Assembly: GCA_012031955.1 (NCBI GenBank)
Contig: JAAURZ010000178.1
Location: 1 to 5,845 of the forward strand
Direction of reading: 5' to 3'
DNA from: Bacteroidia bacterium
GTDB taxonomy: Bacteria > Bacteroidota > Bacteroidia > Cytophagales > Cyclobacteriaceae
DNA length: 5,845 bases
Made by a program: the position numbers and the translations under genes. Positions 1-4,824 of this stretch are shown here, piece by piece. How positions within the stretch are numbered: the stretch's first letter is position 1; every line of letters begins with the position of its first letter. Below the pieces are notes generated by a model that searched no databases, had not been told where the DNA came from, and worked only from the letters and a program-made list of their open reading frames with translations.

Positions 1-366
1 TTTCAGCGCCAATGTTTTGATCACTTTGCCGGTGTCGACGAGGCTGATTTCTCCCCACGCTTCATGCAGCATGAAGCCGTTGTACGCGGCGGCCGTTGTG
101 CGATTGATACTTGATGCATCCTGGCCCCACACGCGCACATCTTGAACGGCTGTGTAGAGCTTGAAACGATAGCCGGAATAGCTGGCCATCAGTCGCGTGC
201 GTTGAGAGATGAACGCGGCCGGTACCGTATCGGGCGAAGGCGCGCCTTGCCCGTCGCGAAGCTCGGCACGGGCGCGCACTTGTGCCGAGAAGGTAAGCTG
301 GCCAAACACTGGTGCTGAAGTCGTCAGCCAGATGATTGCCGTGATGTAGTAGAATGTCTTTTTCAT
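1..366 (-). CDS. Alginate-export-family outer-membrane porin, N-terminal part (3' end outside window)
   Basis: Reading leftward from the ATG at 366-364, the frame stays open for all 122 codons to the window edge, so the gene is truncated by the window and not necessarily broken. The protein starts with MKKTFYYITAII and has a short basic N-terminus, a hydrophobic core and a cleavage-like APVFG|Q near residue 22, as in a Sec signal peptide. The mature part has the style of the alginate_exp beta-barrel family of Bacteroidota: a QVRARAELRDG start, then FISQRTRLMASY, then LYTAVQDVRVWGQD, then LHEAWGEISL, with alternating polar and hydrophobic strands. Its likely place is the outer membrane. It starts 16 bases after narK with an AAGG just upstream of the ATG, so it is probably cotranscribed with narK. 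The family name reflects homology to AlgE-like proteins. In this context passage of nitrate or nitrite is a reasonable guess, but the substrate cannot be read from sequence. A competing open frame at 62-370 is arginine-rich with no domain logic and is a shadow. Confidence 0.8.
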   Translation of the reverse strand, partial: MKKTFYYITAIIWLTTSAPVFGQLTFSAQVRARAELRDGQGAPSPDTVPAAFISQRTRLMASYSGYRFKLYTAVQDVRVWGQDASSINRTTAAAYNGFMLHEAWGEISLVDTGKVIKTLALK

Positions 367-382
367 ACACCTTGTTTTGATG

Positions 383-1693
383 TCAGGAGTTTGAGACCAC
401 AGCCTGCGGTTGTAACTCACCATTGGTCGCCTCGACCATTCTTTGGCGCAGGGCAAGAATGAACGCAAGCACGGAAACACCGATGACGGCAATGCCGATG
501 ATGAAAAGGCTTTCGCGATAGGTGAGTGTTTCTGACTTGAAGAGAAAGCCCGCGAGTACCGCGCCCACGTTGCCGCCTGCGCCCACGATGCCGGCAACGG
601 AGCCCATCGCTTTCTTGTTGATGAATGGTACAACAGAGTAGGTGGCGCCGTTGGACATTTTGAGGAAGAGCGCGAAGAGCAGCATGGTAGCAATGGCCCA
701 GGCCAGAGAACCCATGGAAGAGAAGAGCATGAGGCCAGCTCCTTCCATCAACAGAAACACTGACAATACTGTGATGCGTCCGGAGAGGCCGAATTTCTTG
801 CCGGCTTTGTCGCCGAAGATGCCGCCGAGCGCGCGCGCAAAAATGTTCATCATACCAAAGAGTCCGGCGATAAGGCCCGCATAGTAAATGTCGAGTCCGA
901 AGTTGTCGACGAAGTACAAGGTGGCGATGTTGTCGATCGTAATCTCTATACCGAAACAGGCGCCATAGGTTAGAAAGAGAATCCAAACCCGGTAGTCTTT
1001 GCACGCGGCCCAGAAGCCACCGGATTTCTTCCCTGCTGCCGTGCCTGAGTCGGGTGCCGGTTTATGATTGCCTTCCGGCGTGTCTTGTGTAAAGAAGTAA
1101 TATATGAATCCCATCACAAGCAGTGCCACGCCGGGTATCACCATGCTGTATCGCCACGCAACGGGATCGGTGTACCCCAAGCCCACGAAGGCGGCAAAGA
1201 CGAGCGGCATGAGGATGAGCGTGGCGCCGCCACCCATGTTGCCCCAACCGGCCACGGCCGCATTTGCTGTACCGACTACGTTGGGTGCAAACATCACGGA
1301 GGTGTGATACTGCGTGATGACGAACGACGCGCCGATGGTGCCGATGGCGAGTCTGAAAAGCAGGAAGGATTCGTAGCTGTTGCTAAGCCCGATGAACATG
1401 ACAGGTATGGAGCCGCCAACAAGCAGAATGAAGTACGAGAGACGCGGACCAATCTTGTCGCACATCCATCCGAACAGGAGGCGTGCAAATACAGTGATGG
1501 CCACGGATGCGATGATGATGTTTCCTATTTGGGCCTTGGTGAGGCCGAGATCTTCACGAATGACGGGCATAAGCGGCGCGACGCCGAACCATCCGAAGAA
1601 GCACAAAAAGAACGTGATCCACGTGATGTGGAAGGCCCGCATGGGCGGTGTTTTGAAATCAAGCAGGTTGATTTTGGTGGCTTTGGTGTTCAT
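383..1693 (-). CDS. narK: NarK/NasA-family nitrate/nitrite transporter (MFS)
   Basis: This 436-residue protein of the major facilitator superfamily imports nitrate and/or exchanges it for nitrite at the inner membrane. It has about twelve hydrophobic segments, split by a polar loop at roughly 203-228 that begins with the typical DTPEGN. Both nitrate-signature motifs are present: AGWGNMGGG at 148-156 and GAGGNVGAV at 371-379. The two arginines that bind the substrate in NarK proteins appear to be R71 (FARLLFGW, helix 2) and R287 (FARALGG, helix 8). Cytoplasmic loop motifs DKIGPR (79-84) and GDKAGKK (294-300) also fit the superfamily. The ATG at 1693 places a short cytoplasmic N-terminus before helix 1. 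No strong ribosome binding site is visible, as is common in Bacteroidota. The gene follows the response regulator after a 128-base gap full of TACGTA boxes and is followed at 16 bases by a porin gene. Whether it is a proton symporter or a nitrate/nitrite antiporter cannot be decided here. Confidence 0.95.
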   Translation of the reverse strand: MNTKATKINLLDFKTPPMRAFHITWITFFLCFFGWFGVAPLMPVIREDLGLTKAQIGNIIIASVAITVFARLLFGWMCDKIGPRLSYFILLVGGSIPVMFIGLSNSYESFLLFRLAIGTIGASFVITQYHTSVMFAPNVVGTANAAVAGWGNMGGGATLILMPLVFAAFVGLGYTDPVAWRYSMVIPGVALLVMGFIYYFFTQDTPEGNHKPAPDSGTAAGKKSGGFWAACKDYRVWILFLTYGACFGIEITIDNIATLYFVDNFGLDIYYAGLIAGLFGMMNIFARALGGIFGDKAGKKFGLSGRITVLSVFLLMEGAGLMLFSSMGSLAWAIATMLLFALFLKMSNGATYSVVPFINKKAMGSVAGIVGAGGNVGAVLAGFLFKSETLTYRESLFIIGIAVIGVSVLAFILALRQRMVEATNGELQPQAVVSNS

Positions 1694-1719
1694 AGGCTTG
1701 TTACGTAAGAGTTACGCAA

Positions 1720-1727
1720 TAAATCTA
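1720..1727 (-). promoter_or_regulatory. Possible narK -7 promoter element
   Basis: On the minus strand these bases read TAGATTTA, matching 7 of 8 positions of the Bacteroidota -7 consensus TAnnTTTG. It lies 26 bases before the narK ATG. If used, transcription would start around 1713-1715 and most TACGTA boxes would sit upstream in activator positions. No clear TTG element is seen at the expected -33 distance, so this is weak and could be chance in an AT-rich stretch. Confidence 0.25.
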
Positions 1728-1743
1728 AGTAAAACCACGTATA

Positions 1744-1764
1744 ATTACGTACTTTATACGTAAT
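1744..1764. repeat. 21-bp inverted repeat with perfect 8-bp arms
   Basis: The left arm ATTACGTA (1744-1751) and the right arm TACGTAAT (1757-1764) are exact reverse complements around the 5-base spacer CTTTA. Each arm also contains a self-palindromic TACGTA, so the element is a palindrome of palindromes. The symmetry ends after the eighth base on each side. It lies 51-71 bases before the narK start codon and has no T-run after it, so it looks like a dimer or tetramer protein-binding site and not a terminator. Confidence 0.7.
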
Positions 1765-1821
1765 ATTTCTCCGTAAAGGATTGCCCTACGTAGAAAATCG
1801 ATTGCAACGGGGGCTATTGGG

Positions 1822-2478
1822 TCACAAAAGGTTCTCCTTCACGGCCTTGTTGACCATGTCGATGGCATTGTTCACACCCAGTTTTTTCATGATGTTAAAA
1901 CGATGGGTCTCCACAGTGCGCAGGCTGAGCGACAGCGCTTCGGCAATTTCCTTGTTGTGCTGCCCGTCGACAACCAAACGCAATATTTGCTTCTCTTTTC
2001 GTGTGAGCCTGTATGGATCTTCTTTTGGGGCCGACGCCGTAGCCGCTGGCTTCGCGTTCAGCAGGCGATTGGCAAGCACGTTGGACACGGTGCCACTGAA
2101 GTAACGGGCGCCGCTGTTGATCTGGCGCAGTGCTTTAATGAATTCGTTTTTGTCTGTATCTTTTAACAGGTAGCCGTAGGCGCCGGCATCAAGCGACTGC
2201 AGTACGTAATCTTCCTGGTCGTGCATGGAGAGTATCACGGCCTTGGTGTTGGGTGCATACTTTTTCATGTTTGCCGCCGCTTCGAGGCCCGACATTTCCG
2301 GCATGCGTATGTCGAGCACCACAATGTCGGGCGACAGCGATCGGGCGGACTCGAGTGCTTCCCTCCCGTTGCTTGCCTCTCCGACTACTTTTATGTCGGA
2401 TTCCGATTCGAGCATGGTCTTGATGGCGTTGCGAACCAATACATGGTCGTCGGCAAGCAAGATATTGATAGTTTTCAT
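1822..2478 (-). CDS. NarL/FixJ-family response regulator
   Basis: This 218-residue cytoplasmic regulator has a receiver domain (about 4-120) joined by a short Ala/Pro-rich linker (143-152) to a LuxR-type helix-turn-helix domain (about 156-216). Visible receiver residues are the acidic pair D10/D11, phosphoacceptor D56 in VVLDIRMPEMSG, S84 in ILSMHD, and K106 in GYLLKD. The output domain shows LTRKEKQILRLV, then NKEIAEALSLS, then the recognition-helix region RTVETHRFNIMKKLG, all typical of the family. It starts 12 bases after the sensor kinase stop, so the two form an operon and very likely a phosphorelay pair. Its position between nirBD and narK suggests it controls nitrate/nitrite genes, with the flanking TACGTA boxes as candidate targets. 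It resembles NarL, NarP and NreC in architecture. I leave the symbol blank because members of this family cannot be told apart safely by eye. Confidence 0.95.
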   Translation of the reverse strand: MKTINILLADDHVLVRNAIKTMLESESDIKVVGEASNGREALESARSLSPDIVVLDIRMPEMSGLEAAANMKKYAPNTKAVILSMHDQEDYVLQSLDAGAYGYLLKDTDKNEFIKALRQINSGARYFSGTVSNVLANRLLNAKPAATASAPKEDPYRLTRKEKQILRLVVDGQHNKEIAEALSLSLRTVETHRFNIMKKLGVNNAIDMVNKAVKENLL

Positions 2479-2490
2479 TGAAGTGTTTAT

Positions 2491-3936
2491 TTATATCGCA
2501 TCGTCCACTGGCGCGACCACGTGCACCGGCACCACCAGTGTGACGGTGGTACCGTTGCCCGGCGACGACTGGATGGTCAGTTTTCCATTTACATATTCTG
2601 TACGTTCATACATATTGAAAAAGCCGCGACCTGATTCAATATTAGTGTGGCGTTGTTCAACAATTTTCGGATCAAAGCCTTTGCCGTTGTCTTGCACTAC
2701 AATTCTCAACTGGTCGGCTTGCGGCTCTACTTTAATCTCAATCAACTGCGCACCGGAGTATTTAAGTGCGTTGTTTATCGCTTCCTGAATAATTCTGAAA
2801 ATGTTGTTCTCCGTTTTCTGAGGCAGCCGGTCGAACTCGCCCGTTACGGTATAGTGTACCTGAATGTCGGTGAGTTTGCTGATCTCCTGCACGAACACTT
2901 TGAGTGCAGCCTGCAACCCAAAGTCGCCCAGCACGGTGGGGTTCAGGTTGAAGGTGACTCTTCGCGCTTCGCGGATAATGTCGCGAATAAGTTGCTCGGC
3001 TTCCCTGATGCGCGCTGCCGCCCTGGCCCTGTCGTTCAGGTCGATCGATTCTATCTGGAACTTAAGCGAGGTAAGCATTTGGCCTATGCCGTCGTGTACG
3101 TCCATAGCCAGTCGTTTGCGCTCTTCCTCCTGGCCTTCGAGTATCAACACAGAGCGGAATTTCTGTTGGTTTATTTGCTTCTCAATCGACGCGCGGTTCT
3201 TTTGGTGCATGGTTTTTTCCGCTTGCTTACGCTGCGTGTTGTCGGCGCCCATCAACACCCACTCCTCCACGTCCTGGTGTTCGTTATACACTGGTGCAAT
3301 AATAATTTCAGACCATCGATCATTTCCATCCACATCTCTGAACGTGATCTCACCCTGCCACGTGCGTTCTTCTGACAATGTAGAGACGACTTCATCCATC
3401 CAGTCACCGGGCTGGGCCATGCCCGGAAACAGGTCTGACAACACATGGGCGAACTTGTCTGTTACGCCTGTCACCTCACTGAATGCATCTTCGACAAAGG
3501 TCACGTTGCCGCCGCGGTCCGACTTCGCATAGAGCCGCGGATTCTGTGCGGGAAGGTTCACCATCGTTATGCGTTCGTATGACTTCTCCAGCGACACGTA
3601 CAGGGCGCCAATTTCCTTCGACAATTTTCGCGCATTTTCTTCCGCAGACATCAACTGACGGATGGCCCTGATCACTTGTATGGTAGTGGGGCGAAATACA
3701 AACAGGATCTCAAGTACAATCACAATAATTGAAATCGCGAGCAGCGCGTATTCGAGGTTGCTCAGTGTGTCCACCTTTGCCCGCGCTTCCTGATCGTACT
3801 GATAGACGATTGCATCCATTTGATTGAGGAACTTGCCCTCGTCTTCCAGTATGCCCCTTACGGCGGTGGCCACGACGTCCGCATCGGGCACGCGTTTCTT
3901 TTTTTCCTCCACCACGTTTTTGATGTTGTCATGCAT
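2491..3936 (-). CDS. Histidine kinase, C-terminal fragment with PAS, HisKA_3 and HATPase_c domains
   Basis: Residues are numbered from the ATG at 3936, the first in-frame start in sequence that looks coding (481 residues). The same frame is open up to an ATG at 4050, but its first 33 residues are Arg/His/Cys-rich and read out of frame over the sensor part. Residues 1-62 are the end of the periplasmic domain, including GKFLNQMDAIVYQYDQEAR. A transmembrane helix spans about 63-81 (YALLAISIIVIVLEILFVF). A coiled coil follows to about 122, then a PAS domain at about 133-247 (GNVTFVEDAFSEVTG through WVLMGADNTQRKQAE). The phosphoacceptor is H281 in RKRLAMDVHDGIGQ. ATP-binding boxes are EAINNALKYSGA (N box, about 385), DNGKGFD (416-422), GRGFFNM (436-442) and GNGTTV (460-465). 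This is the HPK7 class that pairs with NarL-type regulators. Catalytically it looks complete. Alone it would have one membrane helix and no nitrate-binding segment. Confidence 0.75.
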   Translation of the reverse strand: MHDNIKNVVEEKKKRVPDADVVATAVRGILEDEGKFLNQMDAIVYQYDQEARAKVDTLSNLEYALLAISIIVIVLEILFVFRPTTIQVIRAIRQLMSAEENARKLSKEIGALYVSLEKSYERITMVNLPAQNPRLYAKSDRGGNVTFVEDAFSEVTGVTDKFAHVLSDLFPGMAQPGDWMDEVVSTLSEERTWQGEITFRDVDGNDRWSEIIIAPVYNEHQDVEEWVLMGADNTQRKQAEKTMHQKNRASIEKQINQQKFRSVLILEGQEEERKRLAMDVHDGIGQMLTSLKFQIESIDLNDRARAAARIREAEQLIRDIIREARRVTFNLNPTVLGDFGLQAALKVFVQEISKLTDIQVHYTVTGEFDRLPQKTENNIFRIIQEAINNALKYSGAQLIEIKVEPQADQLRIVVQDNGKGFDPKIVEQRHTNIESGRGFFNMYERTEYVNGKLTIQSSPGNGTTVTLVVPVHVVAPVDDAI

Positions 3937-4340
3937 CGCGCGAAGGGTGCTTCGAGTTGCGTGAACATGTCTTTCACGGCAGTGCTGTTGATGGCAGGGA
4001 GTTGCAGTGCGCTGTCGCCATGCTGCAGGCCGTAGTGACCGCGCTTCCATTGGCCAAGCGCAGCCTCCAGTTCGGCCGACTGCGCTGCGATGCGTGTGCT
4101 ATCGTGCTGTTGCTGAAGTAACAGTACCATCTTCACAAGCTGCTGACTGCGGTAGCGTTGCGTGCCCGCAATGTTCACCACGCGCGAGTCGCCAAGCTGG
4201 TTGTGCAGGTGCCGCTGAATAAGAACCTGCCCCGCAATGGCGATGGTGGCGATGGCGCTAAGGGCCAGCACATACCACATACCCAGCTTGCTGAACCGCT
4301 GAAACGTTGCCTTATTGACCTCCAGGAAATCGAAGTTCAT
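3858..4340 (-). CDS. Histidine kinase, N-terminal nitrate-sensor fragment
   Basis: This 160-residue frame starts at the ATG at 4340. A transmembrane helix covers about 20-41 (MWYVLALSAIATIAIAGQ), followed by a periplasmic helical domain of the PilJ/NarX type. The segment VVNIAGTQRYRSQQL at 54-68 resembles the NarX P-box, where a conserved arginine binds nitrate; R62 is the likely counterpart. The GQWKRGHYGLQHGD stretch at 96-109 is also typical of the domain. Native sequence runs to about E130/A131. The last 29 residues (PFARCMTTSKTWWR and on, ending at the TAA at 3858) are unlike the family, with Arg/Trp/Pro-rich codons, and are the out-of-frame tail. On its own the product would be a membrane-anchored stub without kinase activity. 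Confidence 0.75.
   Translation of the reverse strand: MNFDFLEVNKATFQRFSKLGMWYVLALSAIATIAIAGQVLIQRHLHNQLGDSRVVNIAGTQRYRSQQLVKMVLLLQQQHDSTRIAAQSAELEAALGQWKRGHYGLQHGDSALQLPAINSTAVKDMFTQLEAPFARCMTTSKTWWRKKRNACPMRTSWPPP
3945..3956 (-). other. Frame-change point in the sensor kinase gene
   Basis: On the coding strand the sensor frame reads CTC GAA GCA CCC TTC here, while the kinase frame reads CGA AGC ACC CTT CGC, one base back. One missing base restores a single protein. If the CCC at 3947-3945 were CCCC, the joined protein would read QLEAPLRAMHDNIK, which fits the helical periplasmic domain well. Both frames are open from 4050 to 3861, so the switch could in principle happen anywhere there. Codon quality places it here. 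Confidence 0.7.
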
Positions 4341-4435
4341 TACGTAGCAAGTTACTCAGAAATTGTGATTTACGTAGTTCAAAAAATGACCCATTTGAAG
4401 CAGAAACAGGGATTACGGCAAATTGTCTTACGTAA
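4340..4435 (-). promoter_or_regulatory. TACGTA boxes upstream of the sensor kinase
   Basis: The 103-base gap between nirD and the kinase gene holds exact TACGTA cores at 4341-4346, 4371-4376 and 4429-4434, plus weaker TACTCA (4353-4358) and TACGGC (4414-4419). The first two are identical 8-mers TTACGTAG (4340-4347 and 4370-4377) whose centres are 30 bases apart; the third is the perfect palindrome TTACGTAA (4428-4435). The first box directly abuts the kinase start codon. The motif is the same as in front of narK, which suggests a shared regulator and autoregulation of the kinase-regulator pair. I see no convincing -7/-33 promoter pair here. Confidence 0.55.
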
Positions 4436-4440
4436 ATGGG
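4381..4440 (-). terminator. Weak terminator- or attenuator-like hairpin after nirD
   Basis: On the transcribed strand, CCCATTT (4440-4434) is followed 37 bases later by its exact complement AAATGGG (4396-4390), then TCA and a run of six T (4386-4381). This has the order of an intrinsic terminator for nirBD, but the 7-bp stem has only three G-C pairs and the loop is long, so it would be weak. The first arm overlaps the TTACGTAA box at 4428-4435. Confidence 0.25.
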
Positions 4441-4443
4441 CTG

Positions 4444-4821
4444 TCACTCTATAAATGGAACGCCGATGTAGACGTACCCGTCTTGCAGCCTGACGGGGTA
4501 CACCGTAAGATGGTCTTCGTCCGAATTGAGGCAGCGGCCATCTTGCAACGAAAAGGTCTTCTTATGAAAAGGGCAGGCGACTTTGGGCTCACAGTCGTGC
4601 GAGCCGATCATGCCACGTGAAAGGATCATCTGCTTTTTGTGCGGGCACATATTCTGGCAGGCGAACCATTCATTGCGACGCGTGAAATTGAACACGGCAA
4701 TTTGCAGCCCCCCATACTTGACACATGCGCCTCCGTTGGCCGGAAAGTCCGTGGCGCGCGCGGCCCTGAACCAGTGCATCGTCTCTATTGCCGTTGTTCG
4801 TATTTCCGTATTATCCTTCAT
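4444..4821 (-). CDS. nirD: Nitrite reductase (NADH) small subunit NirD, Rieske-type
   Basis: This 125-residue protein is the small subunit of the assimilatory, cytoplasmic NADH-dependent nitrite reductase that turns nitrite into ammonium with NirB. It is a single Rieske-fold domain (Rieske_2 type). The ligand pairs of a [2Fe-2S] Rieske centre are all present: C59-x-H61 in NMCPHKKQ and C83-x2-H86 in ACPFHKKTF. The family segments MILSRGMIG (65-73) and FSLQDGRCL (90-98) lie around them. E. coli NirD, from memory, has lost these ligands, so this protein is of the cluster-bearing kind. The gene begins 3 bases after the nirB stop codon, which implies cotranscription and translational coupling. Length is normal for the family and no defect is visible. 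Confidence 0.95.
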   Translation of the reverse strand: MKDNTEIRTTAIETMHWFRAARATDFPANGGACVKYGGLQIAVFNFTRRNEWFACQNMCPHKKQMILSRGMIGSHDCEPKVACPFHKKTFSLQDGRCLNSDEDHLTVYPVRLQDGYVYIGVPFIE

Positions 4822-4824
4822 GCA

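Larger units (their letters stand above)
1694..1821 (-). promoter_or_regulatory. narK upstream region with an array of TACGTA boxes
   Basis: This is the 128-base gap between the response regulator stop and the narK start. It has exact TACGTA cores at 1702-1707, 1746-1751, 1757-1762 and 1787-1792. One-mismatch versions lie at 1713-1718 (TACGCA), 1726-1731 (TAAGTA) and 1736-1741 (CACGTA). The flanks tend to extend the palindrome: TTACGTAA at 1701-1708 and CTACGTAG at 1786-1793 are perfect 8-bp palindromes. Centre-to-centre distances among the better boxes are 11, 23, 10, 11 and 30 bases, close to multiples of a helical turn. The simplest reading is an operator array for the adjacent NarL-family regulator. 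The TAC/GTA half-sites recall the start of NarL heptamers, but assigning this regulator is inference. No intrinsic terminator is visible after the regulator gene, so some read-through into narK is possible. Confidence 0.6.
2491..4340 (-). pseudogene. NarX-like sensor histidine kinase gene, split by a frame change
   Basis: The locus encodes one membrane-bound histidine kinase, partner of the adjacent response regulator, but its reading frame changes once. The first part reads from the ATG at 4340 in one frame; from about 3953 onward the coding pattern continues in the frame one base back (-1). Joined, the product would be about 616 residues: transmembrane helix, periplasmic PilJ/NarX-type sensor domain, second helix, coiled coil, PAS domain, HisKA_3 dimerisation domain and HATPase_c domain. 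Everything on each side of the break looks intact, with no other stop or decay, so the lesion is recent, is a sequencing or assembly error, or is bypassed during expression. It contains no cysteine in either half, so it lacks the Fe-S cluster ligands of NreB-type oxygen sensors. The TACGTA boxes just upstream suggest the pair regulates itself. Confidence 0.75.

Noticed and set aside
62..370. Open frame of 102 residues on the minus strand at the left end
   Set aside because: It is Arg/His-rich with no domain logic and overlaps the 1-366 frame, which has a signal peptide and beta-barrel-like pattern and stays open to the edge.
1064..1708. Plus-strand open frame of 214 residues opposite narK
   Set aside because: Antisense to a well-supported transporter. 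Its Glu/His/Arg-rich sequence lacks hydrophobic core patterns and recognisable motifs.
1779..1805. Direct repeat GATTGC at 1779-1784 and 1800-1805
   Set aside because: Six bases, not repeated elsewhere in the gap and without symmetry; expected by chance.
1786..1818. GCCC/GGGC pairing after the response regulator as a terminator
   Set aside because: The stem is only about 4 bp with a long loop and no T-run after it.
2203..2208. TACGTA inside the response regulator gene
   Set aside because: It is a single copy within conserved receiver-domain codons (DYVLQ region), with no neighbouring boxes; probably chance.
2647..3532. Two long overlapping plus-strand frames (2647-3375, 2864-3532) opposite the kinase
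   Set aside because: They are shadows of the PAS and HisKA_3 coding region, with no motif and no plausible start signal.
3899..3905. Classic dnaX-type A AAA AAG programmed frameshift signal
   Set aside because: The heptamer is in phase with the kinase frame, not the incoming sensor frame, so a canonical slip would leave the kinase frame. Only a less regular slip on the A-run would help, and that is kept as a low-interest alternative.
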